From JAHEYG01 sp040403535 (lineage in GTDB: Bacteria > Bacteroidota > Bacteroidia > B-17B0 > Aurantibacillaceae), in NCBI GenBank assembly GCA_040403535.1, contig JBBAKL010000009.1:11765-75764 (forward strand): a stretch of DNA of 64,000 nucleotides. The letters run 5' to 3'. The notes beneath the pieces are model-generated. The model was not told the DNA's origin, searched no databases, and worked only from the letters and a program-made list of their open reading frames with translations. Both the position numbers and the translations under genes were made by a program. Positions 36,694-45,287 of this stretch are shown here, in pieces; the stretch's first letter is position 1, and every line of letters starts with the position of its first letter.

Positions 36694-37721
36694 TATGCTA
36701 AATTTTTAATTGCATTAGCAATTCTGTCTCCCGATTTTCCGTCAATTAATTGCTTCTGTTTTGCAAGCATTTCATTTATAACTTCTGTGCTTGAAATTCC
36801 TCTTTGGATCACCGCAACAATTTCGCTTACCGTTGCGCTCAACAAATCCTTTAAATCGAAAAATATTTGATGTGTTTTCAAATATTCGTACAAATGCTTT
36901 TGATTATCGGCAGTAAAACCCGAAAATACCGGTTTATTAATAGCAATAAGTTCTAAACACGTTGTACTGCATGTGCAAACTGCCAAGTCACTTTTTTGCA
37001 TTAAGTGTACCATGTTTTCTTCTCCTAAATTTGAAAAAAGAGTAATTTTCTTTTTTGATTTAATAATTTTCTCTTCAATACTCGTTTGATGTTTGTAAGC
37101 TGCCCCAACAACTATATTAATTTCTTCAATTGATTGTACTTCTAACAATGCATTTAAAGCTTTTAAGGTTATATTGTGTTCATCACCTCCACCCAGTGCA
37201 ATTAAAGCGCTTTTTAATGAATTTGATTTCACTGTTTCCGAAACCGCTTGGTTCAAAAAGGATTTACGAAGCAAAGCATAATCCAGACCTAACAACAATT
37301 GCGTGTAATTTTCTTTACTGTATAAAGTACTATTGATGCCAGGTGTATGATTTATAACAACATCGGCATACATGTGTTGTGCATGCAAATCGTCAATATA
37401 TACTATTTTAATATTTTCTGCTTTAAGTTGTTGCTGATATAACGAATCAAATTGATAACCGTCTATAATAATCACAAGCTCCCTTGTATTATAATTTTTC
37501 CGAATCCATTCTGCTTCCGCTGAAATATCTGTTCCTAGCGGGATTATCCTTTTTGAAAATTTATTAGGAATTATATTCTCACATTGGTTCCTCGCTGACA
37601 TCAAAAACTCGCAATTAAAAGTATTCTCCAGCATTTCAGCTAAGGCAATGCAACGATAAATGTGTCCCAAACCAATTTCAGAACTACCGTCGGCTCGTAA
37701 TACAACTTTCTTTTTAAACAT
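36693..37721 (-). CDS. pseG: UDP-2,4-diacetamido-2,4,6-trideoxy-beta-L-altropyranose hydrolase
   Basis: 342-aa GT-B-fold hydrolase that removes UDP to release 6-deoxy-AltdiNAc. Characteristic: LRADGSSEIGLGHIYRCIALAE with the catalytic His in GLGHIYR, IIDGYQFD, IDDLHAQHMYADVVINH, ALGGGDEHN and TCSTTCLELIAINKPV. It overlaps pseF by 8 nt and is followed directly by pseH. Confidence 0.94.
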   Translation of the reverse strand: MFKKKVVLRADGSSEIGLGHIYRCIALAEMLENTFNCEFLMSARNQCENIIPNKFSKRIIPLGTDISAEAEWIRKNYNTRELVIIIDGYQFDSLYQQQLKAENIKIVYIDDLHAQHMYADVVINHTPGINSTLYSKENYTQLLLGLDYALLRKSFLNQAVSETVKSNSLKSALIALGGGDEHNITLKALNALLEVQSIEEINIVVGAAYKHQTSIEEKIIKSKKKITLFSNLGEENMVHLMQKSDLAVCTCSTTCLELIAINKPVFSGFTADNQKHLYEYLKTHQIFFDLKDLLSATVSEIVAVIQRGISSTEVINEMLAKQKQLIDGKSGDRIANAIKNLA

Positions 37722-38409
37722 TAGCAGGAAACACTAAAGCATGTTTTAACTCGGCAATTTTCCAGTCACTTTCATTATCAATATCCTGAACCTGTAATTC
37801 GTCAAGTATAACAGAACCGCTATTTGTAGTAAATACCTTCTTTTCATTCATGAACACATCTGATCGCATCCAGTAAAATTGCCCGGCATCGTGGTATCTT
37901 GGCTCAAGATCCTGAGAGCGTCTGTTAAGGTTCTCTGGCCACACCAAAGAAGTTTTTGAATCCTTAATCTGCAAGGCTCGTTGTATGGGAAAAGAAAATT
38001 TGCAAACCGGAAATACGCTATCGAATTTTTTATTTACCATTAAATCAAATGATTCTCTTAATGTGTTTCCAGTAATAAATGGTGCGGTTGGATAAATACA
38101 ACAAAAAAACTCAAAACTTTTACCAAGCTTGTTCAGATCTACAAGAACTTCTTCCAACACATCGGCTGTACTGCTGTAATCATTTGCGTTTTTCTTACTG
38201 CGCATAAATGGTACTTCTGCGCCAAACTTTTTAGCAACTTCAGCAATCATCACATCGTCGGTTGAAACCATAACATAATCAAATAACCCTGAACTCAGAG
38301 CAGTTTCAATAGAATAGGCAATAATAGGTTTTCCCCTAAATATTTTAATGTTTTTGGCGGGTATGCGTTTACTTCCTCCCCTTGCTGTTATTATTGCTAC
38401 TGAACTCAT
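37714..38409 (-). CDS. pseF: Pseudaminic acid cytidylyltransferase
   Basis: 231-aa CMP-sugar synthetase: VAIITARGGSKRIPAKNIK, VMVSTDDVMIAEVAKKFGAEVPFMR, YPTAPF and the PseF-type region FPVCKFSFPIQRAL, NLNRRSQDLEPRYHDAGQFYW. It activates pseudaminic acid with CTP for transfer. A 40-nt gap separates it from pseC; the other junctions in the operon are nearly seamless. Confidence 0.95.
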   Translation of the reverse strand: MSSVAIITARGGSKRIPAKNIKIFRGKPIIAYSIETALSSGLFDYVMVSTDDVMIAEVAKKFGAEVPFMRSKKNANDYSSTADVLEEVLVDLNKLGKSFEFFCCIYPTAPFITGNTLRESFDLMVNKKFDSVFPVCKFSFPIQRALQIKDSKTSLVWPENLNRRSQDLEPRYHDAGQFYWMRSDVFMNEKKVFTTNSGSVILDELQVQDIDNESDWKIAELKHALVFPANV

Positions 38410-38449
38410 TTAATAATTATATATTGAGGTTATGTTATGCAACAACCAT

Positions 38450-39613
38450 CTATGTTTTTTGAGCTTTTAAAAAATCTCTTATTTGTGCTATCACGTAATC
38501 CTGTTCTACGTTACTTAATGTCGGATACATTGGTAAACTTAAACACTTGCTGTAATAATCTTCAGAAACCGGATAGTCACCTTTCTTGTTTCCTAATTTC
38601 TTATAATAAGGCATTGTGTGTACCGGTATATAATGAACCTGACAGAAAATATTTTTGCCTCTTAAATAGTCATACAATTCCTTTCTCTTCTCAACTTCAA
38701 TAATGTAAAGATGATAGGCATGCCCTTCAACTACACCCGATTGTTTTAATATATTTTTCTCGTTTTTAAACGCATCGAAATAATTTTTAGCAATCTCTCT
38801 TCTTCGAGTTAAACCTTCATCAGCCCTTTCTAATTGTGTAATGCCTAGTGCTGCCTGAAAATCGGTTAAACGGTAGTTATAGCCAAGCTCCTGCATTTCG
38901 TAATACCAACCACCATGATTTTCATGCAACAAATCAGGATTTTTGGTAATGCCATGGGTTCTGTATAATAATAATTTTTTATATAATTCTTCGTTGTTAG
39001 TGGTAATCATTCCGCCTTCGCCACATGCGATATGTTTTACAGGGTGAAATGAAAAAATAGCCAGATCCGCGAAATTGCTGTTACCACACAATTGCTTTTT
39101 ACCATTACTGTCTGTAAAATAGCCTCCCGGTGCATGACACGCATCCTCAATAATCCATAAATGATATTTATCTGCCAGTTTTTTAAATGCTTCCAGATTA
39201 ACAGCATACCCCGCAAAATCAACAGGTATTATTCCTTTAAAAAATCCTGCCGGCTTTGAATTAATTAATGCCTCCACTTTAGCTAAATCCAAAGTAAATG
39301 TATCAGGATTAATATCCGCAAAATAAACATTTCCACCGCAATATCGCAAACAATTAGCAGATGCAGCAAATGTGATTGGGGTTGTAATTACGTTGGTATC
39401 TGTGTCAACATTTAATGCCATAGCGCATAAATGTAAAGCGGCAGTACCATTACTTATGGCAACAGCGTATTTACTTCCAATGTATTTGGCAAATGCCTTC
39501 TCAAATTCTTCAATTTTTGGTCCTTGTGTTAAAAAATCCGATTGAAGTGTTTCTATAACAGCCTTAATGTCATTTTCCGTAATGTTTTGTCGGCCATATG
39601 GTATCGGTTTCAT
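38450..39613 (-). CDS. pseC: UDP-4-amino-4,6-dideoxy-N-acetyl-beta-L-altrosamine transaminase
   Basis: 387-aa DegT-family PLP enzyme, second step of pseudaminate synthesis. PseC-like start IPYGRQNITENDIKAVIETL followed by SDFLTQGPKIEEFE, AISNGTAALHLCAMAL, FAGYAVNL, EDACHAPGG, FSFHPVKHIACGEGGM with the PLP Lys, and YNYRLTDFQAALG. Lies 3 nt after pseB. Confidence 0.95.
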   Translation of the reverse strand: MKPIPYGRQNITENDIKAVIETLQSDFLTQGPKIEEFEKAFAKYIGSKYAVAISNGTAALHLCAMALNVDTDTNVITTPITFAASANCLRYCGGNVYFADINPDTFTLDLAKVEALINSKPAGFFKGIIPVDFAGYAVNLEAFKKLADKYHLWIIEDACHAPGGYFTDSNGKKQLCGNSNFADLAIFSFHPVKHIACGEGGMITTNNEELYKKLLLYRTHGITKNPDLLHENHGGWYYEMQELGYNYRLTDFQAALGITQLERADEGLTRRREIAKNYFDAFKNEKNILKQSGVVEGHAYHLYIIEVEKRKELYDYLRGKNIFCQVHYIPVHTMPYYKKLGNKKGDYPVSEDYYSKCLSLPMYPTLSNVEQDYVIAQIRDFLKAQKT

Positions 39614-39616
39614 ATA

Positions 39617-40633
39617 TTAAACTGTAAAGTTTGGATCCAAGTGCTTTTTAATCAACATACGAATTGCTTCAGCATCTACCCATTCGGTATTCTTGCCTGA
39701 ACTATAACAGAAACCTTCCGCTACTTTTTTAGCATTTAAGTTTTTAATATAATCCTTTAACTCAAAAGCAGGAACCTGAGGCAAAATAGCATAGTATTTT
39801 CCTAAATCGTATGTTGTAAATGAATCGGATTCTGTAATCATCTCCTCATGGATCTTTTCACCCGGACGAATACCTACAATTTCAATTTTACATTCCGGAC
39901 CGACCGCTTTTGCTACTTCAGTAATTTTATAAGAAGGAATTTTTGGAACAAATATTTCACCGCCCCAAGCATGTTCCATAGCGTGTAATACCAGATCAGC
40001 GCCCTCTTGCAAAGAAATGTTGAAACGTGTCATAGTAGGATCCGTAATTGGTAAAGTTCCGGTTTTCTTTTTTTGCATAAAGAAAGGAATAACTGAACCA
40101 TTAGAGCCCATTACATTGCCATAACGAACAACTGAGAATTTAATATTACTATTCCCTTTAATATTATTGGCTGCTACAAATAATTTATCGGAACATAATT
40201 TTGTAGCACCGTATAAATTAATTGGGGCTGCCGCTTTATCAGTAGATAAGGCTACAACATTTTCTACGCCACATTCAATGGCTGCATTAATTACATTTTC
40301 AGCACCCATTACGTTGGTCATCACACATTCCATCGGATTGTATTCCGCAATATGAACATGTTTCATTGCAGCAGCATGTATAACATAATCCACTCCTTTA
40401 AAAGCTTTTTTTAGTCTTTCAAAATCCCGAACATCACCAATAAAATAGCGCATTGGATTTCCGGGTTTTGCCGGATACTCCATATTCATTTGAAATTGCT
40501 TTTGTTCATCACGAGAAAAAACAATTAAACGTTTAACCTTAGGCCATCGTTCAAGTATTGTTTTTACTAATTGCTTTCCTAGTGAACCGGTTCCGCCAGT
40601 TATAAGTACAGATTTATCATTTAGTGTAAACAT
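39617..40633 (-). CDS. pseB: UDP-N-acetylglucosamine 4,6-dehydratase (inverting)
   Basis: 338-aa extended SDR that starts the pseudaminate pathway. Seen: LITGGTGSLGKQLVKTI (NAD binding), AAAMKHVHIAEYNPME, the LSTDKAAAPINLYGATK active site with the Asp-Lys pair and Tyr, and MTRFNI. First gene of pseB-C-F-G-H-I. The 232 nt upstream (40634-40865) hold no ORF and no exact minus-strand TAnnTTTG, so the promoter was not located. Confidence 0.95.
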   Translation of the reverse strand: MFTLNDKSVLITGGTGSLGKQLVKTILERWPKVKRLIVFSRDEQKQFQMNMEYPAKPGNPMRYFIGDVRDFERLKKAFKGVDYVIHAAAMKHVHIAEYNPMECVMTNVMGAENVINAAIECGVENVVALSTDKAAAPINLYGATKLCSDKLFVAANNIKGNSNIKFSVVRYGNVMGSNGSVIPFFMQKKKTGTLPITDPTMTRFNISLQEGADLVLHAMEHAWGGEIFVPKIPSYKITEVAKAVGPECKIEIVGIRPGEKIHEEMITESDSFTTYDLGKYYAILPQVPAFELKDYIKNLNAKKVAEGFCYSSGKNTEWVDAEAIRMLIKKHLDPNFTV

Positions 40634-40865
40634 AAATATTCGTTTTTTTGTTTATATAGTTGTTATTTAATTAGAATCATTTACATTATTGAATAGAATT
40701 AAGTGGCTTTACAAAATAGTTCTGTTGAACTTTTATGGTCATTAATTTACAATTTGACATTAAAATTATTATTTACCAATTTGTATAATAACCAGTTTAA
40801 TTGCATTCAATTACAGAAATTATTGTTGCTTTTTTTGATGTTTTGAATCGGCATTATTTAATTCA

Positions 40866-41271
40866 TCACGATTTAACCTCGTATAAATAAATTTTCAAAT
40901 ACGCTTTGTCATTATTTTCAAAGCTTTTTAAAAATTTTATCGAAGAAGTGTCAGGCATTTTAATTGGAACCGAAATCAATAAGTATTTTCCTCCTAATTC
41001 TTGATAGGCTTTCCAATCATAATTAAGTGTTGATATTTTCCTGGTATTTTTAAATTCATCACAATATAAATAACATTGGCTTACCCAATAATCAAAATAT
41101 TTTTTTACATCCGGATTTTTTTCAAGTTCGTAGCCAGTTATTTTTTCGGAATTTGTGTTTATAATTTACATCGTACATGTTTTGATAGGCATCATTTGAA
41201 TAAAAGACATTACGAGATGCAATTGCAGGATCAAATCCCACACAACCTACACGGTAACTGGCATTTGGTTT
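40866..41271 (-). pseudogene. C-terminal fragment of a second polytopic membrane protein, frameshifted
   Basis: Minus-strand remnant matching the last about 130 residues of the intact membrane protein at 41484: YKHKFRK then ITGYELEKNPDVKKYFDYW and SQCYLYCDEFKN, against YKKQFRKIIENEIEKSEEIK and SKCYLYSKR. The frame breaks in a run of six A's (plus-strand T's 41141-41146); removing one base restores an open frame to a stop at 40866. The N-terminal 450 or so residues are gone, joined instead to a yhcH fragment. The sequence is well preserved after the shift, so decay looks recent. Confidence 0.8.
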
Positions 41272-41484
41272 ATTAATATACTTATTATGCGCTTGTATCG
41301 GTTGTGTTTTATACATATTATCATATGGGCACATCGCCATTGCAAAAACCTCATCTCCGCTTATTTCTATCCTGTCATTTTTCAGGTTTCTAATATCAAG
41401 ATAATAAATAAAACCCAGAACATTCGGTAAATATCTATTCATTACTTGGAATTAATTGAGGCTATTAAGGGTCGTATTGAGCAT
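41272..41484 (-). pseudogene. N-terminal fragment of a second yhcH, with in-frame stop
   Basis: Read from the ATG at 41484 the minus strand gives MLNTTLNSLN*FQVMNRYLP, matching the intact YhcH start MILTTLNSIRKYQGMNTYIS; the TAA is at 41452-41454. Homology runs through GDEVFAMAMCPYDNMYK to QAHNKYI and then stops abruptly at about 41272, where membrane-protein sequence begins. A 106-aa ORF from 41442 spans the junction but is a chimera. The start codon still overlaps the upstream stop (TAATG), the same layout as the relic/yhcH pair at 34834. Confidence 0.82.
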
Positions 41485-43187
41485 TAAATGATTTTGTAAA
41501 GTATAAAATGTTGGAAATTAAGAGGACTTACAAATACTTTTTGAACTTGTAAGTTTAGGATTTTAGCATTGCCGATTATGACACCTGACAGTATATAACT
41601 TCCATTCATTTTTTTTATTTGATCTGTATTAATATCAAGGTCTGGATCAAAAGCGAAACCGTTTTTGTTTTCAAAATTCCCTGTAATGCTTCTCTTACTG
41701 TATAAATAACATTTTGAGCCCCACTCATCAAAAACACTTTTTATTTCTTCAGATTTTTCGATTTCATTCTCAATAATTTTTCGGAATTGTTTTTTGTATT
41801 CTAAAGGATAATCTCCCTGATAATCATCCAAAACATTAATGCCCGAAAATTTGCATGCTGAAGGCATTAAACAATAATTAATCACATTGCCTATGGTATC
41901 TTTTCCGATCTCCTGTTTAATTTGCCTGTATATATCTGTATTAAAAAATTGACTAAATGTATTAGGCGCATCTGCATCTATAGAAACACCATTGCATTCG
42001 AAACTGCTCCTGTTGCGTGCAATATTGCCTCGCCAAATGAAAGTGAAAAATACAATAAGAGATATTATAGTCATCATCTTATTTACTTTACCCGAAATAA
42101 ATACCAAATAAGAAAGTACAGCCAGTAATACTATAAAAAACAAACCGGGCACTAAAGAAATAAAACGTTTAAAATTAAAAACATTGGCGAGCGGAAAAGA
42201 TTTATAGAAAAAACTCATCTGGGACCAATCGAGCAATGCTGCCATAAACCCACAGAACATTAACAAAAATAACATTAGGCTCATTCCCGATTCCGGTACA
42301 TCCTTCCTATTAAAAACAACGTAGCCATAATAGGCAAAAAAAGGAATAAACAGTATGCCTAGGTAATTAGCCGTATTAAATTCTCCATCAAAAATATTTT
42401 TAAAAGTAACGCCAATTACCCCTTTAATATTTAAACCTAGTTCCCGTTCAAAACCACTTCTCGAGCTATGGTAAGTCTTGTTAAATAAGTGATTATAAAA
42501 CATCATATATTCAGAAAGAACATATACTGTGCTCGTAAGAAATATGGCCATTAAAATTCTGTAATTGAATTTTCTATCCTTAAACCAAAACCACACAAGC
42601 ATTATTCCGAACAGAAAACACAAATGCAGCCCTGATAGAACAAGATTAGAACCCAGTGCAAATAAAATCAAAGTAGAAAAAGAGCGTTTTAGCTTTATGC
42701 CATTTTTGATGTTAAGTATCGCCCAAAAGACCAGAGGAATACCGCAAATGGAAAGACCATAAGAAGTATTGTAAGGTAAACACGCAAAACACAAACACAA
42801 AATAAGAAAAATCTCAGGCTGCTCCTTTGCGTATTTAATATAATCCTTTCCATACAAATACATTCCTAAAAAAGCAAGCATCCGGAATAAAACGAAAACA
42901 ACAGCGTAACCTGTTAATGATCCGAAGAAATACATGCTTAGTGCTACCGATTCAGTATACCTTACAAAAACTGCTCTTGGCAAGCCATTCATTGATCCGT
43001 GTACAACAGCATTTGGATCGGGATTAAAAAAATTTCCTGATTTTATAACCAAATGCCGTGAGGTAAAGTTGCCATCAAACTCATCGTGCTGCCTGATTTC
43101 ATTATTGGGCGACGGGACGAAATAGTAAATAAAAAATGCAAAAGCAGCGATAACTATTAACCATATCAAGGACTGCTTTTGATTCAT
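41484..43187 (-). CDS. Large polytopic membrane protein, possible GT-C-type enzyme
   Basis: 567 aa from the ATG at 43187, one base after the upstream stop; an earlier ATG at 43217 would overlap the aminotransferase by 29 nt. About ten membrane segments lie between residues 10 and 400 (SLIWLIVIAAFAFFIYYFV, VLFLLMFCGF-type stretches). The first extracytoplasmic loop has the acidic motif RQHDEFDGNF, like the acidic loop of GT-C glycosyltransferases. A soluble tail of about 170 residues has YPLEYKKQFRKII and SKCYLYSKR. It resembles families annotated only as DUF6044. Context suggests glycan transfer or polymerisation at the membrane. Two decayed relatives are nearby. Confidence 0.65.
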   Translation of the reverse strand: MNQKQSLIWLIVIAAFAFFIYYFVPSPNNEIRQHDEFDGNFTSRHLVIKSGNFFNPDPNAVVHGSMNGLPRAVFVRYTESVALSMYFFGSLTGYAVVFVLFRMLAFLGMYLYGKDYIKYAKEQPEIFLILCLCFACLPYNTSYGLSICGIPLVFWAILNIKNGIKLKRSFSTLILFALGSNLVLSGLHLCFLFGIMLVWFWFKDRKFNYRILMAIFLTSTVYVLSEYMMFYNHLFNKTYHSSRSGFERELGLNIKGVIGVTFKNIFDGEFNTANYLGILFIPFFAYYGYVVFNRKDVPESGMSLMLFLLMFCGFMAALLDWSQMSFFYKSFPLANVFNFKRFISLVPGLFFIVLLAVLSYLVFISGKVNKMMTIISLIVFFTFIWRGNIARNRSSFECNGVSIDADAPNTFSQFFNTDIYRQIKQEIGKDTIGNVINYCLMPSACKFSGINVLDDYQGDYPLEYKKQFRKIIENEIEKSEEIKSVFDEWGSKCYLYSKRSITGNFENKNGFAFDPDLDINTDQIKKMNGSYILSGVIIGNAKILNLQVQKVFVSPLNFQHFILYKII

Positions 43188-43188
43188 C

Positions 43189-44313
43189 TTATGATAATAA
43201 AGATAATATATTGTCAATTACTTTTTGTATTTCTTCCTCTTTCATCGGATAAAAGAGAGGTATTACTACACTGTTATCTGAGAAATATTCACTGGCAGGC
43301 AGTGAAAGGTTTTTGCATTCTTCTTTATAGGCTGTTTCCCTGTGAGCTGTCATAATTCCCCTTCTTGTAGCTATACCTGCCTCGAGCATTTTTTCCATGA
43401 AATCATTTCTGCTCAATTTAGAATTATTATCGAACATCAATATATAAGATTGATAATTTGTAAAGTATCCCGGCTCTTCGTTTTGGATGGAAACCCCTTT
43501 TAGATTACTAAATGCCTTATTGTAACGTTCCGCTACTTTTCTTCTTTCATTGACAATAAAATCAAGTTTTTCCAATTGTTTAATTCCTACAGATGCTTGA
43601 ATATCTGTCATACGGTAATTATACCCAACCTCAAGATGATCTTCAAAAATGATTTTATTTGCGCTATGTCTTTCCCTGTCGTTAACCGACATTGCATGCT
43701 GACGCAATAATTTTATTCTTTTATAGTAAGCTTCGTTTGATGTTGTGATCATTCCTCCGTCGCCTGTAGTAATAACTTTACGGGGATGAAAAGAAAAGCA
43801 CACTAAGTCAGAATGAGATCCGATTTTCTGACCTTTATAGGAAGACCCTGCTGCACAAGCAGCATCTTCAATAAGTTTCAATCCTTTTTCTTCACACAAT
43901 TGTTTAAAGGTATCGATATCTGCAGGCATTCCGATCTGATGTACAAGTAAAATTGCCTTGGTTTTTGGTGTAATTTTTTTCTTAACATCTTCAACGTCCA
44001 AATTAAAATATTTGTTTACTTCAGCAAACACCGGTGTTGCACCCACATATTTAATTGAGTTAGCAGTTGCCACATAACTCATACTAGGACAAATCACTTC
44101 ATCACCTGCTTTAATGCCTGCAACAATCATTGCCAGATGCAATGCAGTTGTGCAATTTGATAAAGCAACGGCATACTTTGCACCGGTATAAACTGCAAAC
44201 TTTTCTTCAAATTCCTGCACTCTGGGACCCTGTGTTACCCAACCTGACAAAATAGTATCATATGCTAATTGTGCCTCTTCGTGTGTTAAATATGGTTTTG
44301 CAATTGCTATCAT
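43189..44313 (-). CDS. DegT/DnrJ/EryC1 family sugar aminotransferase
   Basis: 374-aa PLP enzyme: SGWVTQGPRVQEFEEKFA, ALSNCTTALHLAMIVAGI, CPSMSYVATANSI, EDAACAAGS, CFSFHPRKVITTGDGGM with the PLP-binding Lys, and YNYRMTDIQASVG. The family aminates keto groups on nucleotide sugars. The C-terminal ATRRGIMTAHRE is of the perosamine-synthase-like kind. It overlaps the SDR gene by 4 nt. The substrate is probably a 4-keto sugar made by an SDR in the cluster, but cannot be fixed. Confidence 0.88.
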   Translation of the reverse strand: MIAIAKPYLTHEEAQLAYDTILSGWVTQGPRVQEFEEKFAVYTGAKYAVALSNCTTALHLAMIVAGIKAGDEVICPSMSYVATANSIKYVGATPVFAEVNKYFNLDVEDVKKKITPKTKAILLVHQIGMPADIDTFKQLCEEKGLKLIEDAACAAGSSYKGQKIGSHSDLVCFSFHPRKVITTGDGGMITTSNEAYYKRIKLLRQHAMSVNDRERHSANKIIFEDHLEVGYNYRMTDIQASVGIKQLEKLDFIVNERRKVAERYNKAFSNLKGVSIQNEEPGYFTNYQSYILMFDNNSKLSRNDFMEKMLEAGIATRRGIMTAHRETAYKEECKNLSLPASEYFSDNSVVIPLFYPMKEEEIQKVIDNILSLLS

Positions 44314-45287
44314 GTTGTTTTCTGTTTTTGTTTATCAAAATACCATTGAGATAATTCTTTTAATCCTTGCTCCAGACTTATGGAAGGTTCATAACCGAGA
44401 AGTTTCTTAGCTTTTGAAATATCCGCCAATCTTCTGCTAACAGGATTGACCGAATTAGCTTCCTTATATAGAGGTTCCAGTTTAGCGTTGTTTACTTTTA
44501 ATAATACATCCAGCATTTGTCTTAGATTTGTTTCAACCTGATCGCCAACGTTGAAAGCTTCATCAGTAACATCACTTAACAGCGCAAGTACATTGGCTTT
44601 TGCAACATCTCTGACATGTACAAAATCCATACTATCGGTACCATCACCAAAAATTGCCGGTTGACGACTATCCCTTATACAATCAAGCCACTTAATCATT
44701 ACTTCTGTATATTTTCCGTCTGTGTCCATGCGCGAACCATAAACATTAAAATAACGTAGGGCGCAATAATCTAAGCCGTACATAAATTTATACGATCGGA
44801 AAAGTTGTTCGCCCCATATTTTAGCACCGCCATAAAAAGTTTGGTTGTTATATGGATTATCAGTTTCAGGTGTTGGGAAATGCTGAGCCAATCCATAAAC
44901 AGAAGCTGTGGAAGAATAAATAACCTTTTTTACTTTGTGTTTAATACACAAGTTTGCAAGATTAAATGTAGCATGTAACATCACATCAAATCCATCCTGC
45001 GGATTTGCAGCACACGCATTTATACGCAAAGCAGCCATGTGAAAAACATAATCCACACCCATTATACATTTATCCACAAGTTCAATGTTGCGTATATCGC
45101 CTTCTACAAATTGAACAACGGGATTATCAATGAAATCCTTCATGTTTTCATAACTACCTCTTATAAAGTTATCAATGATAATTATTTTTTTAGGATTATA
45201 AGGCAGCAAGAGTTCAACCACGTATGAACCAATAAAACCGGCGCCTCCGGTTATTAAAATGGTTGAATTGGTAATTTTATTTTTCAT
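44310..45287 (-). CDS. NAD-dependent nucleotide-sugar epimerase/dehydratase (extended SDR)
   Basis: 325 aa. Rossmann motif LITGGAGFIGSYVVELL, FHMAALRINAC, catalytic STASVYG and YGGAK (Tyr-x-x-x-Lys), ALRYFNVYGSRM, FGDGTDSMDFVHVRDVAKAN. Resembles UDP-glucose/GlcNAc 4-epimerases and WbpP-like enzymes. It overlaps the GT2 gene by 11 nt and the aminotransferase by 4 nt, suggesting one pathway with the latter. Exact reaction unknown. Confidence 0.82.
   Translation of the reverse strand: MKNKITNSTILITGGAGFIGSYVVELLLPYNPKKIIIIDNFIRGSYENMKDFIDNPVVQFVEGDIRNIELVDKCIMGVDYVFHMAALRINACAANPQDGFDVMLHATFNLANLCIKHKVKKVIYSSTASVYGLAQHFPTPETDNPYNNQTFYGGAKIWGEQLFRSYKFMYGLDYCALRYFNVYGSRMDTDGKYTEVMIKWLDCIRDSRQPAIFGDGTDSMDFVHVRDVAKANVLALLSDVTDEAFNVGDQVETNLRQMLDVLLKVNNAKLEPLYKEANSVNPVSRRLADISKAKKLLGYEPSISLEQGLKELSQWYFDKQKQKTT

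Noticed and set aside
40634..40865. Promoter for the pse operon
   Set aside because: No exact TAnnTTTG with a suitably spaced TTTG on the minus strand; only partial matches in AT-rich DNA, too weak to report.
41141..41146. Programmed ribosomal frameshifting at the A6 run
   Set aside because: The upstream segment is already a broken yhcH fusion, so a functional product is unlikely; no slippery heptamer with a clear downstream structure was seen.
41122..41442. 106-aa minus-strand ORF as a real gene
   Set aside because: It is a chimera of a YhcH fragment and an out-of-frame membrane-protein fragment, begins downstream of a nonsense codon and ends at a frameshift; treated as two pseudogenes.
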